Positions 39,383 through 49,032 are shown, counted from the stretch's first letter. The stretch is DNA of 64,000 nucleotides from Corynebacterium meridianum (GCF_016342265.1 NZ_JAEIOS010000009.1:124001-188000); one strand, 5' to 3'. Notes: generated by a model not told the origin, from the sequence alone. Numbers and translations are program-made.

Positions 39383-40537
39383 TCACCGCCCGCAGGACAG
39401 TTCCGTCTCTCCCGGAACCGTCGCGGCCAGCAACGTCATGTCTGCGGGGAGGGTGACCGGTCCGAGGTCCCGGGTGCACGTGGTGTCGTCGGGATCGAAC
39501 GCGGTCGCGGAGAACGACCCCGTCGATGGGTCACCGTCCCAGGTGACGACGAACGGAGCGACATCACCGCCGCCCGTGACCGTCGCACCGGTGATGCCGA
39601 CGGGGCCCGAATCGGCGCTGTGGAAACGGGGTTCCGGGGTGAAGGTATAGCTCTCTACGATCCCATCGGCGCTGATGCGGTGGATCGAGCCGTCGGCCGT
39701 GGTGCCCTCGGAGGTGTCTTTACCCCGTGCCTCGGACGCGGGCCGGAAGGTGCTGACCGTGGCACGGGTGGCCGCACCTTCTTCAACGGTCACCGCCGTA
39801 CCGTCGCCGGACACCCAACTGGCCGTATCGCCGCAGCCTGCACGGCCCCACACCGGGGCGGGGCTGGCGGGGAGCACCTCCGAACGGATGTCCGCCGGAC
39901 CTGAGGCCGTGATGCGGGAGACGGCCACATCCCTGCCGAGCTCCCCGCCGTCGAAGCTCGGTGCCGGGGAGGCGGCCTCCAGCCAGGAGACGTGCCCGTC
40001 GGCGCACTGTGTCAGGCCCACCGGCACGGAGTTCGAGATGGTGCTGAAGGTCGTCCCGTCCGTGGACACGGTGACGATGAGGTGCCGGTCCGGGTGCTGG
40101 CCGTCGCCGACGGCATAGGCGAAGGCGGCGGTGTCCCCGTCCGCAGAACCGACGGCATGTGTGACGAAGCCGGTGGAGTCGCCTTCGGCGTGGGCGATCT
40201 GCTTCAGATCGGCGGCGAAGACGGTGGCTCCGGATGAGTCGGCGACGGCGACGGCCCCGTCCGCCAGGCGGACGATCCCGGGACTGACCGATCCCGGGGC
40301 GGAGGTGAGGACGGTGACGGTGCCGTCGGTGGCGACGTCCATCGTCTCGGTCGAACCGTCATTTCCGGCGACGACGAACAACCGGGAATCTCCGGGGGAC
40401 GGAGACACCGTCGTCGGTGTCTCAGCCGGCTGGGCGGTGTCGGTCGGCCCCGTGGAACACGCGGTGGCGAAACTCAGGGGCAAGACCACCGCGGTGAAAG
40501 AGCGGATGAGCGCATGCCGGTCGTTCAGGGCTGACAA
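39383..40537 (-). CDS. Putative lipoprotein, beta-propeller-like, function unknown
   Basis: Reading leftward, about 384 residues start at a TTG (40537-40535) that has GGAGA 6 nt upstream; no ATG or GTG in phase fits better. The N-terminus has a hydrophobic stretch (SFTAVVLPLSFATACS) that may be a lipoprotein signal with Cys as the first mature residue, then a Pro/Thr-rich linker. The rest has repeated short beta-strand patterns rich in Asp, Gly and Thr, suggestive of a beta-propeller. No family recognised. It lies between the desulfurase and mnmA genes. Confidence 0.6.
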   Translation of the reverse strand: MSALNDRHALIRSFTAVVLPLSFATACSTGPTDTAQPAETPTTVSPSPGDSRLFVVAGNDGSTETMDVATDGTVTVLTSAPGSVSPGIVRLADGAVAVADSSGATVFAADLKQIAHAEGDSTGFVTHAVGSADGDTAAFAYAVGDGQHPDRHLIVTVSTDGTTFSTISNSVPVGLTQCADGHVSWLEAASPAPSFDGGELGRDVAVSRITASGPADIRSEVLPASPAPVWGRAGCGDTASWVSGDGTAVTVEEGAATRATVSTFRPASEARGKDTSEGTTADGSIHRISADGIVESYTFTPEPRFHSADSGPVGITGATVTGGGDVAPFVVTWDGDPSTGSFSATAFDPDDTTCTRDLGPVTLPADMTLLAATVPGETELSCGR

Positions 40538-40668
40538 CGTTGTTCTCCGTTCATCGAGGACCGTGGAACGGGTCCATGCTACAGCTCCCCGGCGGTGGTG
40601 ATCCCGCGACCGGGAGGAGCAGCGCCACCGTCGGGATACGCCCACTGCCCGGGCTGCGGTCCGACCAC

Positions 40669-41805
40669 TCAGGCCATCCCCGCGAGCCTCGCCCGGGCGA
40701 CCACGTCGGCGATGACCTCGAGAACCTTGTCGACGTCGGAGTCCGTGCTCGTGGGACCGAGTGTGAAACGCACGGCCCCGCGGGCGTCGTGCTCGCTGAC
40801 ACCCATCGCGAGCAGCACGTCGCTGGCACGGTTCACACCGGCGGAACAGGCGGAACCGGTGGAACAGGCGATGCCCGCGTTGTCGAGCAGCATGATGAGG
40901 CTGTCCCCCTCCGCACCGGGGAAAGACAGGTGCAGGTGCCCCGGAAGCCGTTCGACCTCCGCGCCGTGGACCAGGACATCGTCGACGCGGTCCAGAATCC
41001 CGGCCTGGAGCCGGTCGCGCAGTTCGGTGATACGGGTGGTGGCCCCGCTCAATTCGGAGACAGCCTCGGTGAGGGCCTCGGCCGTGGCGACGGCACCGGC
41101 CACATTGGCGGTTCCGGGTCGGATGCCTCGTTCCTGTCCACCGCCGAACAACACCGGTACCGGCGCGGGTGAGCGTCTGGCGATGAGCAGCCCGACCCCG
41201 CGCGGCCCGCCGAACTTGTGTGCCCCCGCGGCGAGTGTTGTCGCACCGAGGGCAGCGAAGTCCACGGGCAGGTGCCCGACGACCTGCGTCGCGTCCACGT
41301 GCACCGGGGTCCCGGCGGCGGCTGCGCGGGTGCAGATCTCGGCGACGGGTTGGATCGCACCGGTTTCGTTGTTGGCCCACATGCACGTGGCCAGCGACGC
41401 CCGTGTGTCCAGCCGCGAGTCGGGGACGACCACGCCATCGGGTCCCACGGGGAGCAGGTCGGGATCGGCGCCTTCCCCGGCCAGTGCCTTGACCGTCTCC
41501 GCGACGGCCGGGTGTTCGATCGGGGTGGAGATGATCCTTCCCCGACCCGCGGCACGCCAGAGCCCCTGGACGGCGATGTTGCAGCTCTCGGTACCTGAAC
41601 CGGTGAAGATGACCTCTATCGGCTCACAGTCGAGGGCGTGGGCTATCCGTTCCCGGGCTTCCTCGAGGGCCGCCCGGGCGAGACGCCCGGACGCGTACTG
41701 GCCGCCGGGGTTGAGCAGTCGCGCGGTATCAGCCCACGCAGCCACGGCGCACGGGCGGATCGGGGCGGTGGCGGCGTGGTCGAGGTAGTGCAGCGATTCC
41801 GGCAC
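40669..41805 (-). CDS. Cysteine desulfurase (IscS/NifS type)
   Basis: The 378-residue PLP enzyme removes sulfur from cysteine as an enzyme-bound persulfide for tRNA thiolation and Fe-S assembly. It shows YLDHAATAPIRP near the N-terminus, FTGSGTESCNIAVQG, the PLP region VHVDATQVVGHLPVDF, the Schiff-base Lys in GAHKFGGPRGVG, and the persulfide Cys loop ACSTGSACSAG. The GTG at 41805 is only 4 nt after the etfA stop, with AGGGAT as RBS, so it is expressed with the etf genes. MnmA encoded nearby is the likely acceptor. Confidence 0.93.
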   Translation of the reverse strand: MPESLHYLDHAATAPIRPCAVAAWADTARLLNPGGQYASGRLARAALEEARERIAHALDCEPIEVIFTGSGTESCNIAVQGLWRAAGRGRIISTPIEHPAVAETVKALAGEGADPDLLPVGPDGVVVPDSRLDTRASLATCMWANNETGAIQPVAEICTRAAAAGTPVHVDATQVVGHLPVDFAALGATTLAAGAHKFGGPRGVGLLIARRSPAPVPVLFGGGQERGIRPGTANVAGAVATAEALTEAVSELSGATTRITELRDRLQAGILDRVDDVLVHGAEVERLPGHLHLSFPGAEGDSLIMLLDNAGIACSTGSACSAGVNRASDVLLAMGVSEHDARGAVRFTLGPTSTDSDVDKVLEVIADVVARARLAGMA

Positions 41806-41809
41806 GGAA

Positions 41810-42769
41810 CTATCCCTGCCTGCGGCGCTTGATCTCCTCGGTGAGTGCCGGGGCGATGCTGAACAGGTCCCCCACGACGCCGAGATCGGCGATCTCGAAC
41901 AGGGGCGCGTCCTCGTCGTTGTTGACGACGACGATGGTCTTGGAGGTCTGCATGCCGGCCTTGTGCTGGATGGCGCCGGAGATGCCGAGACCGATGTAGA
42001 GGTCAGGTGCGACGGACACACCGGTCTGGCCGATCTGGTACTGGCCGCCGTACCAGTCGTGGTCGATGGCGTCACGGGTGGCACCGACGGCTCCGCCGAA
42101 CGCGTCGGCGAGTGGTTCGACGATGTCGGTGAACCCCTCGGCGGACCCGACACCGCGGCCACCGGCCACGACGATCTTCGCCTGTGCGAGGGCGGGTCGC
42201 TCGCCGCGTTCAGCGGGGGTGAATCCGGTGACACGGACGTCCTTCTCCCCTGCGCCGGGCAGTTCGAGAGTGACGAGTTCCCCGGCCCCGGGACGGGATT
42301 CCGCGTCGACGGCTCCGGCGCGCACGGCGTAGATGGGGCACTCGCCGCCGACGGCGGCGGTGACGGAGATCGTGTCACCGAAGATGGACTGCTGTGCGGT
42401 GCGGTCGGCGTTCACCCCGACGACGTCGCACAGGACCCCGGAACCCAGGCGTACGGCGAGGCGGGCGGCGATCTCGTCACCGGCGGGTGACGAGGGAACG
42501 AGGACGGGGGCGGGGTTCGAGGACGCGAGGATGGACAGGGCATCGACCGCGGGGAGGACGAGCCGCTCGCCGACGTCCGCGCCCTCGGCGGCGACGATCT
42601 GGTCGGCACCCGCCGCGGCCAGGGCCTCGGCCAGCGGAGCCGCGGTTCCCGGGGCTCCGACGACGACGGCGCTGACGGCCCCGAATGCGCGGGCGGCGGT
42701 GATCAGTTCTGCGGTGACTTCGTCGAGCGCGCCGTCGGTGTGCTCGACCAGTACGTATGCGTGGGACAT
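41810..42769 (-). CDS. etfA: Electron transfer flavoprotein, alpha subunit
   Basis: EtfA carries FAD and, with EtfB, passes electrons from acyl-CoA and other dehydrogenases to the quinone pool. The 319-residue protein ends in the FAD-binding domain: KIVVAGGRGVGSAEGF, AVGATRDAIDHDWYGGQYQIGQTG, then LYIGLGISGAIQHKAGMQTSKTIV, the standard ETF-alpha signature. It has AGGAG upstream, follows etfB by 50 nt, and is closely followed by the cysteine desulfurase gene. Confidence 0.96.
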   Translation of the reverse strand: MSHAYVLVEHTDGALDEVTAELITAARAFGAVSAVVVGAPGTAAPLAEALAAAGADQIVAAEGADVGERLVLPAVDALSILASSNPAPVLVPSSPAGDEIAARLAVRLGSGVLCDVVGVNADRTAQQSIFGDTISVTAAVGGECPIYAVRAGAVDAESRPGAGELVTLELPGAGEKDVRVTGFTPAERGERPALAQAKIVVAGGRGVGSAEGFTDIVEPLADAFGGAVGATRDAIDHDWYGGQYQIGQTGVSVAPDLYIGLGISGAIQHKAGMQTSKTIVVVNNDEDAPLFEIADLGVVGDLFSIAPALTEEIKRRRQG

Positions 42770-42819
42770 TGCGGGTTCTACTCCTGGGGTTGCGTGGATC
42801 TGCGGGGCGGGACGTGCGA

Positions 42820-43635
42820 CTAGATGAGGTTGCGGGACTCGAGGAAGTCGGCGATGGCGACGGCGGCCTGGCCGTTGTCGCGGATGATCTCACCCTGGCT
42901 GCGCTCGGGGCGTTCGGCGGCGGCCGTGACCGCGGTCGCGGCGTGGGCTCCCCCGACCTGTTCCGCGGTGACGGCGGTGTCCGCCAGGGACAGGCGCGTG
43001 ATCTGGGCCTTCTTCGCGGCCATGATGCCCTTGAAGTTGGGGAACCGGGGACGGTCGGCCTGGTCGGTGACCGAGATGACCGCGGGGAGGGTGGCGGCGA
43101 GCTCGAACTCACCCCGCGGGGTCTCCCGGACACCCGTGACGGTCCCCTCCGCGGCGCTGACGGTGGCGCTGCGCAGGTGGGTCAGCGCGGGGATGGTGCG
43201 GTACTCGGAGAGGATCCCGGCCATCCCGCCCATCAGTCCGTCCGAGGAGCGGTTTCCGGTGACGATGAGCTTGAGGTCGTCGAGCCCCAGCGCGGACATC
43301 GCCGCATCGATACCGCAGGTGAGCGACCACGCGGTTCCGGGCAGATCCGAACCGGCGATTCCCTCATCCGACAGCAGCACGGCGTCATCGACGCCCATGG
43401 CGAGTGCCTTGCGCAGTGCCTCCTCCGCCCGACCGGTTCCCGCGGTGAGGGCGACGACCCGCCATCCCGCGTCGGCGTCCGTCTCACGGATCTTCAGCGC
43501 CTGTTCGACGGCGTACTCGTTGATCTCATCGATGACCTCGTCGACGTTGTCGCGGTCGAGGGTGAAGTCCTCGGCCAGCTTCTTCTGCGACCAGGTGTCG
43601 GGGACGTGCTTGACCAGTACCACGATCGTGGGCAT
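42820..43635 (-). CDS. etfB: Electron transfer flavoprotein, beta subunit
   Basis: EtfB is the AMP-binding partner of EtfA. The 271-residue protein shows IVVLVKHVPDTW at the start, NEYAVEQALKIRE, and the signature region VTGNRSSDGLMGGMAGILSEY, with NFKGIMAAKKAQI near residue 200. An AAGGAAGG ribosome-binding site precedes the ATG. It opens a leftward operon etfB-etfA-desulfurase; the same gene order occurs in Mycobacterium. Confidence 0.96.
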   Translation of the reverse strand: MPTIVVLVKHVPDTWSQKKLAEDFTLDRDNVDEVIDEINEYAVEQALKIRETDADAGWRVVALTAGTGRAEEALRKALAMGVDDAVLLSDEGIAGSDLPGTAWSLTCGIDAAMSALGLDDLKLIVTGNRSSDGLMGGMAGILSEYRTIPALTHLRSATVSAAEGTVTGVRETPRGEFELAATLPAVISVTDQADRPRFPNFKGIMAAKKAQITRLSLADTAVTAEQVGGAHAATAVTAAAERPERSQGEIIRDNGQAAVAIADFLESRNLI

Positions 43636-43787
43636 GCGGTGTGGGCCTTCCTTGTTTTTCAGGTGTATCGGATTTCGTGGTCACCCGTGCATCGTCTCTC
43701 CGGTCAGAGCGGCGAGATCACGGGTCCCAGGCTGGCCGCCAGTCTAGCCGCCGTGGAGGCTCCCGTCGCCACCGGGCGAACAACCTG

Positions 43788-44975
43788 TCAGGTACGGTCA
43801 ACGCCGTCGGTACGGGGTCCGCAGACCAGGGCGACACCGGCCGAACCGATCCGGGTCACCACGACCGCCATGGGTCGTTCACCGGCGGGTTTGAGGTTTC
43901 GGCGGAGTCGGTCCGGATCGATGTCCACGCCCCGCACGAGTATCTCCAGAGACCCGCACCCATGTTTCCGGAGAGCGGCCTTCAGTTTCTTCAGCGGTAC
44001 CTGTTCGATGAATGGAAATCCGGTCCGGCCCTCCGGTATCAGGTCTCCGGTGAGGTGGGCGATCCGGTCGTCGAGCATCCACAGCCCCTCACGCAGCGCG
44101 TAGTGACGGACGAGTCCCGCCCGGACGACGGCACCGTCGGGGTCGATGATGTACCGGCCGGGTGGACCGGCGAGGCTCTCCCCGTCACCGTCCCCGGAGA
44201 GGTCGGTGATCCGATCGATGTGTGGGTGCTCTCCCGGTGACGTGGAGATGAGCACGGCTTCGCGGTGCTCCCCTTCCCCGAGGGCCGGAGAATACAGACA
44301 TGCCTCCTTGACCCCACCGTCGACGCTGACGACGCTGACCGGCCCGTCCCATCCGCTGAAGTCCAACCCGGGTGCGCACTTCACCGCCACGGGGGTCCCT
44401 GCGTGCGCGGCGATCAGGTCGGGCAACGGTGGGAGCAGCTGATCGGGGCGGGTGATACGGCGACCTCCCGCCCGGCGTGCGGGGTCGGCCACGACGGCGT
44501 CGACGGCTCCCGGGCGCAGGGGCGGGGCGAGGGCGTCCGCGACCGCGACCGCCGAACCGGTGTTGACCCGGGCCATCCGGGCCCGGACGGGATCGAGGTC
44601 GGATCCGGTGACGGTGAGTCCCGCGTCGGCCAGCGGCCGTAGTTCGGTACCGATGGAGCAGGTCACGTCATGCACCCGCGCCCCGGCCCCCAGGTTTTTT
44701 GCGATCCTCCGAGCCCGGACGGCGGCGACGACCGGAGGGGTCGCCTGCTGGGCGGATTCACCGCACATGAGCCAGTCGGAGGGAAGCTTGCCGGTGGTCG
44801 AACGGCGCGCGGCGACGAGTTCGGTGACGGCGCGGGCGTGTTCGCCGAAGTGCCTGCGCAGCACCTCGGTGTCGGCGATGAGGCTGCTGCGGGTGAGCGC
44901 GAGTTCCGCGGTGGCGTCCGCTATCTCCGGGCGGTGGGACCGGAGGAAGTCGACCTCCTGGAGCGTGTACGACAT
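43788..44975 (-). CDS. Class I SAM-dependent methyltransferase with THUMP-like domain
   Basis: The 395-residue protein has an N-terminal helical part, a Rossmann SAM-binding core (VHDVTCSIGTELRPLADAGLTVTGSDLDP, about residues 102-130), a DPARR catalytic-type motif (about 165), and a C-terminal THUMP-like domain (about 320-395). This combination is found in an actinobacterial family usually annotated as an RNA methyltransferase-like protein. Substrate unproven. The ATG at 44975 directly abuts the stop of the ABC ATPase gene, so the two are probably co-expressed. Confidence 0.8.
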   Translation of the reverse strand: MSYTLQEVDFLRSHRPEIADATAELALTRSSLIADTEVLRRHFGEHARAVTELVAARRSTTGKLPSDWLMCGESAQQATPPVVAAVRARRIAKNLGAGARVHDVTCSIGTELRPLADAGLTVTGSDLDPVRARMARVNTGSAVAVADALAPPLRPGAVDAVVADPARRAGGRRITRPDQLLPPLPDLIAAHAGTPVAVKCAPGLDFSGWDGPVSVVSVDGGVKEACLYSPALGEGEHREAVLISTSPGEHPHIDRITDLSGDGDGESLAGPPGRYIIDPDGAVVRAGLVRHYALREGLWMLDDRIAHLTGDLIPEGRTGFPFIEQVPLKKLKAALRKHGCGSLEILVRGVDIDPDRLRRNLKPAGERPMAVVVTRIGSAGVALVCGPRTDGVDRT

Positions 44976-45809
44976 CTACTTCCGGTGGCTCCCCCGCCCG
45001 GCGCGGGGTGCACGTCGGGCGAAGTACCGGCCGTCGATGCGGTCGAGCTGGATCGGCTGGTGGAACGCGCGTGTGAGGTTCCCGCTCGTGAGGACGTCGT
45101 CGATGAGGCCCTGTGCGACCACCGTCCCTTCGTCCAGGAGCATAGCGTGGGTGAAGCCGGCGGGGATCTCCTCGACGTGGTGGGTGATCATCACGATAGC
45201 CGGGGCGTCGGGATCGAGCGCGAGTTCACCCAGGTGCCCGACGAGGTCCTCGCGCCCGCCCAGATCCAGACCGGCCCCGGGTTCGTCGAGGAGCAGGAGC
45301 TCCGGGTTGGTCATGAGTGCCCGGGCGATGAGCACACGCTTGCGCTCCCCCTCCGAGAGGGTCCCCCACGTGCGCCCCTGCAGGTGGTACGCACCCACCT
45401 GCTCGAGGATGGTGCGCGCCTGCTCGAGGTCGCGCTCGTCGTACTCCTCGCGCCACCTGCCGAGGATCGCGTAGCCCGCGGAGACCACGAGGTCCCCGAC
45501 CTCCTCGGCAGGAGGGATGCGGTTGCCGAGGGCCGCGGACGACACCCCGATCATGGCGCGGAGGTCGCGCATGTCGGTGCGCCCGATGCGCTCACCCATG
45601 ATGAAGGCGACTCCCTCGGAGGGGTACTCCTCGGCCGCCGCCATCCGGAGGAGTGTCGTCTTCCCGGCGCCGTTCGGTCCGATGATCACCCACCGCTCGT
45701 CGAGTTCCACCTGCCAGGTGACGTGCCCGACGAGTGTGGCCCCGTCGCGGATGAAGGACACGTCGCGGAAGTCGATGAGCAGGTCCAGATCGGTTTCGGT
45801 CTCATTCAC
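44976..45809 (-). CDS. ABC transporter ATP-binding protein (stand-alone)
   Basis: The 277-residue ATPase has Walker A IGPNGAGKTTL (about 43-53), the signature GTLSEGERKRVLIARAL, Walker B ELLLLDEPGAGLDL and the switch His in VMITHHVEEIPAG. No permease gene lies nearby, so it may work with a membrane partner elsewhere or be a ModF/ABC-F-like regulator. GTG 45809 is preferred since GGAGGG lies 6 nt upstream; GTG 45815 is only immediately adjacent to it. A similar ATPase accompanies these genes in Mycobacterium. Confidence 0.82.
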   Translation of the reverse strand: MNETETDLDLLIDFRDVSFIRDGATLVGHVTWQVELDERWVIIGPNGAGKTTLLRMAAAEEYPSEGVAFIMGERIGRTDMRDLRAMIGVSSAALGNRIPPAEEVGDLVVSAGYAILGRWREEYDERDLEQARTILEQVGAYHLQGRTWGTLSEGERKRVLIARALMTNPELLLLDEPGAGLDLGGREDLVGHLGELALDPDAPAIVMITHHVEEIPAGFTHAMLLDEGTVVAQGLIDDVLTSGNLTRAFHQPIQLDRIDGRYFARRAPRAGRGSHRK

Positions 45810-45884
45810 AGTCACCCCTCCATCATGGACCATCCGGAACCGGTTCGGCGTCTGCCACGTCCGGGGTGGAAACCGTACACCCCT

Positions 45885-45913
45885 TTGACTCGAAGGTGAG
45901 CCAAACCTATCAT
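45885..45913 (+). promoter_or_regulatory. Sigma-A promoter with embedded DtxR box
   Basis: TTGACT (45885-45890), exactly 17 bp, then TATCAT (45908-45913): a near-consensus promoter. A 19-bp sequence at 45892-45910 matches 14 of 19 bases of the DtxR/IdeR consensus, with intact AGGT and ACCT half-sites. Bound DtxR-Fe would block RNA polymerase, so the gene downstream should be expressed under iron limitation. Confidence 0.85.
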
Positions 45914-46050
45914 CAACCCTGTTCGGGCGGTCCCTTTTCAGGGATCTGGTCCCGATTTCCATGGTTCCTCCGAGCCGGGTCGCCTGAGACACCTCGCCTC
46001 CCTCTGTCCCGACCGGGACCACCATCCACCATTTTCCACAGGGAGAAGAC

Positions 46051-46797
46051 ATGAACAAGCACCTGATGAGGAAGGCTGCGGCCATCGCCGTCGCCGCCGC
46101 CACGATCACAACCACACTGACAGCCTGCAGTTCGGACGACACAGGGGGGTCCACCGGAGAATCCACCACCGCACCCGCCACGGCGACCTCCGGGCAGTCC
46201 GGTGAACAGACCGCGGACCCCCGCCTGGAGGCCTCCGTGTGCGGCACCCCGGAGGACGACGGTGAGAACCACGAGATCCCGATCGGTTCCACGACCGCTG
46301 GCCCCTTCGACATCGATGCGGCGTACTTCCAGCCCGCCTACATGAACAACAACGGCGACAGCATGCCCTCGTACAGGGACTCGATCGCCCACATCGAAGC
46401 GGATGTCAAGACCAACGAGAAGGGCGAGGACTACGGTTGGGCCGTCGGTGAGACCCCTGCGGATCTCAGGATCAGTTACACGATCACGGACGCGGCCGGC
46501 AAGGAGGTCGTGTCAGGCAAGTTCATGGAGATGAACGCGGTCGACGGCTCACACTACGGAACGAACATCCCCCGGACCGCCGAATCCAAGGGCCTGGTCG
46601 GGACGCTCGACGACCCGGCGCACCTCACCCTGACACTCAAGGTGGAGGCCCCGGAGAACTATCCGCTGCACATCGACCGCAGGACCGGTGTCAAGGAGCA
46701 CGAATGGTTCAAGCCGATCACCGTCACGATGGAGATGCTCTACACCGGCGAACAGCTCAAGTGCATCGTGGATGATCCGGTCGCGGACAACTCCTAG
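46051..46797 (+). CDS. P19-type iron transport lipoprotein
   Basis: The 248-residue lipoprotein has a signal ending in TLTAC (Cys26) and a Thr/Ser-rich linker. The soluble domain has the pattern of the P19/Tp34 iron-transport family: PFDIDAAYFQPAYM, DSIAHIEADVKTNEKGEDYG (His and Glu ligands), and FMEMNAVDGSHYGTNIPR (the Met-rich DG-HYG motif), and near the end EWFKPITVTMEM. Family members bind Cu/Fe in the periplasm and assist ferrous or ferric iron uptake. Here it stands alone, without an FTR1-like permease beside it. Regulation by iron via the DtxR box in its promoter supports the assignment. Confidence 0.82.
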   Translation: MNKHLMRKAAAIAVAAATITTTLTACSSDDTGGSTGESTTAPATATSGQSGEQTADPRLEASVCGTPEDDGENHEIPIGSTTAGPFDIDAAYFQPAYMNNNGDSMPSYRDSIAHIEADVKTNEKGEDYGWAVGETPADLRISYTITDAAGKEVVSGKFMEMNAVDGSHYGTNIPRTAESKGLVGTLDDPAHLTLTLKVEAPENYPLHIDRRTGVKEHEWFKPITVTMEMLYTGEQLKCIVDDPVADNS

Positions 46798-46804
46798 ATC
46801 CTCC

Positions 46805-46862
46805 CCCGTTCACGCGCAGCCCCGGGCACCCGACAAGGTGTCCGGGGCTGCGCGTGAACGGG
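46805..46862 (+). terminator. Terminator of the P19 lipoprotein gene
   Basis: A 21-bp perfect stem (46805-46825 and 46842-46862) extended inside by CACC/GGTG, 8 nt past the stop codon. No T run follows. Confidence 0.75.
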
Positions 46863-46898
46863 ACGGGAATCAGGCGGGTGCATCAGGGAGCGCTCCAC

Positions 46899-46904
46899 TA
46901 GACT
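46899..46904 (+). promoter_or_regulatory. -10 element upstream of glgE
   Basis: TAGACT lies 5 nt before a GTG (46910) that opens a 25-codon frame, and about 95 nt before the glgE start. The mRNA could begin at or next to that GTG. Confidence 0.45.
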
Positions 46905-46909
46905 CGGTC

Positions 46910-46987
46910 GTGTACGGGTGGATCAACCGCGGTACCCGTCGATCCACCGTCCACCGGCCGCAGCCGGTGCGATCCGGACAACCATGA
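46910..46987 (+). CDS. Possible leader peptide ahead of glgE (25 codons)
   Basis: GTG 46910 opens a frame that starts VYGWINRGT and ends SGQP before a TGA (46985-46987). It overlaps the in-frame glgE ATG at 46984 as ATGA. The -10 box 5 nt upstream would make it leaderless. Composition shows no run of a single amino acid that would suggest attenuation. It could be a coupling device for glgE or mere chance. Confidence 0.3.
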   Translation: MYGWINRGTRRSTVHRPQPVRSGQP

Positions 46988-46998
46988 ATGAGGAAACT

Positions 46999-49032
46999 GT
47001 GACGAATCGCCTTGGCCTAGATGATGTCCGCCCCGTGATCTCCGGGGGTCGCCACCCCACGAAGGCCGTGGTCGGTGAGGTGGTGCCGATCTCCGGGTTG
47101 GCATGGCGCGAGGGACACGACGCCCTCTCCGCGACCCTCAACGTCCGCGGTCCCGAGACCTCCCCCGGTTTTCGGCGCACCGTCCGCATCCCGATGCACA
47201 CCAGCCCGCACGACCAGGACCAGGTCAACGCCGTCATCGTCCCGGACGCCCCGGGGATGTGGACCTTCCGCATCGACGTCTGGTCGGACCCGGTCGCCAC
47301 CTGGCGGCACGCGGTGACCTCCAAGATCGACGCCGGCCAGACCCGCGCTGAACTGGCGAATGATCTCGAGATCGGTGCGCGCCTGTTCCTCCGTGCCGCG
47401 GAGGGAGCACCGAAGAAGCGGCGTCCCGAATTCGCGTCCGTGGTCGACAGTCTACGTCGCGAGGACCTCTCCCCCGCCGAGGCCGTGGCCCCAGCCTTCG
47501 AGGGTGACTTCGTCGACCTCCTGGACAAGCATCCGCTCCGCGAACTGCTGACCCGCGGCATCACCCGTAAGATCAAGGTCGAACGCCCGAAGGCGCTGTT
47601 CAGCTCCTGGTACGAGTTCTTCCCCCGGTCGACAGGTGGAGTCGACGAGGAGGGACGTCCGGTGCACGGTACGTTCGCCACCGCGGCCGCCGAGCTCGAC
47701 CGTGTCGCGGGGATGGGCTTCGACACCGTCTACTTCCCGCCGATCCATCCCATCGGTGAGATCAACCGCAAGGGACGCAACAACACCCTGACCCCCACCC
47801 CTGAGGACGTCGGCTCACCGTGGGCCATCGGATCCACCGTGGGTGGCCACGACGCCGTACACCCCGCGCTGGGAACCATCGCCGACTTCGACACACTGGT
47901 GTCCCGCGCGGAGGAACTCGGTCTGGAGGTCGCCCTCGACCTCGCGCTGCAGTGCGCCCCGGATCACCCCTGGGCCGCCGAGCACCCCGAGTGGTTCACG
48001 GTGCTGCCCGACGGCACGATCGCCTACGCCGAGAATCCCCCGAAGAAGTACCAGGACATCTACCCCCTGAACTTCGACAACGACCCCGAGGGGCTCTACC
48101 GGGAGATACTCCGCGTCGTGCTGTTCTGGGTGGGCCACGGCGTCACCACGTTCCGCGTGGACAACCCGCACACCAAGCCCGCCAACTTCTGGGAATGGCT
48201 CATCAACGCCGTCCATGAGAAGCACCCGGAGGTGATCTTCCTCGCCGAGGCCTTCACCCGTCGGCCCCGCCTGTACGGTCTGGCGAAGGCGGGATTCAGC
48301 CAGTCCTACACCTACTTCACCTGGCAGACCACGAAGCGGGAACTGACCGAGTTCGGTGAGGAGCTCTCCCGGATGGCGGACGTCTGCCGTCCGAACCTCT
48401 TCGTCAACACCCCGGACATCCTGCACGCCTCGCTGCAGTACGGCGGGCGCGGAATGTTCGCGCTGAGGGCCGTCCTCGCGGCAACGATGTCCCCGTTGTG
48501 GGGCGTCTACTCCGGGTACGAGCTCTACGAGCACCGGGCTCTCAAGCCCGGCAGCGAGGAGTACCTGGACAGCGAGAAGTTCGAGCTCCGTCCCAGGGAC
48601 TACGCCGCCGCGGAAGAATCCGGCGACTCACTCTCGGTGTTCATCAGGACCCTCAACCGGGTCCGCCGGGAGCACCCCGCCCTGCAGCAGCTCCGGATCC
48701 TCGACTTCCACGCCACCGACTCCGACCAGATCATCGCCTACTCGAAGGTCGATCCGGTCTCCGGCGACGCGGTCCTCGTGGTGGTCAACCTCGACCCCTA
48801 CAACGCGGTGGAGACGACGGTGCACCTCGACCTCGAACGGCTGGGCCTCGAACCGGGCGCGATGTTCGACGTCCACGATGAGATCAGCGGTGCCGACTAC
48901 CTCTGGGGCGAGCACAATTACGTCCGTCTCGAGCCGTGGAACAACGTCGCGCATCTCCTCGTCCTGCCCACGGTGAAACCCGAACTCCGCGAGCAGCTCG
49001 CCTGGCGTCGGATCGACCGCTACCGGGCCTAG
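46999..49032 (+). CDS. glgE: Alpha-1,4-glucan:maltose-1-phosphate maltosyltransferase
   Basis: GlgE (GH13_3) transfers maltosyl units from maltose 1-phosphate to alpha-glucan chains. The 677-residue protein has an N-terminal beta domain, the connecting segment [14 protein letters not shown], and the GH13 barrel with [47 protein letters not shown] (nucleophile Asp) and [19 protein letters not shown] (acid Glu). [14 protein letters not shown] at GTG 46999 matches the usual start; an in-frame ATG at 46984 would add five residues and cannot be excluded. It works with GlgB downstream in the GlgE pathway of glycogen formation. Confidence 0.95.
   Translation: MTNRLGLDDVRPVISGGRHPTKAVVGEVVPISGLAWREGHDALSATLNVRGPETSPGFRRTVRIPMHTSPHDQDQVNAVIVPDAPGMWTFRIDVWSDPVATWRHAVTSKIDAGQTRAELANDLEIGARLFLRAAEGAPKKRRPEFASVVDSLRREDLSPAEAVAPAFEGDFVDLLDKHPLRELLTRGITRKIKVERPKALFSSWYEFFPRSTGGVDEEGRPVHGTFATAAAELDRVAGMGFDTVYFPPIHPIGEINRKGRNNTLTPTPEDVGSPWAIGSTVGGHDAVHPALGTIADFDTLVSRAEELGLEVALDLALQCAPDHPWAAEHPEWFTVLPDGTIAYAENPPKKYQDIYPLNFDNDPEGLYREILRVVLFWVGHGVTTFRVDNPHTKPANFWEWLINAVHEKHPEVIFLAEAFTRRPRLYGLAKAGFSQSYTYFTWQTTKRELTEFGEELSRMADVCRPNLFVNTPDILHASLQYGGRGMFALRAVLAATMSPLWGVYSGYELYEHRALKPGSEEYLDSEKFELRPRDYAAAEESGDSLSVFIRTLNRVRREHPALQQLRILDFHATDSDQIIAYSKVDPVSGDAVLVVVNLDPYNAVETTVHLDLERLGLEPGAMFDVHDEISGADYLWGEHNYVRLEPWNNVAHLLVLPTVKPELREQLAWRRIDRYRA

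Noticed and set aside
46688..46987. 99-codon frame spanning the end of the P19 gene
   Set aside because: Crosses the P19 terminator; only its last 25 codons (from 46910) are worth considering as a leader.
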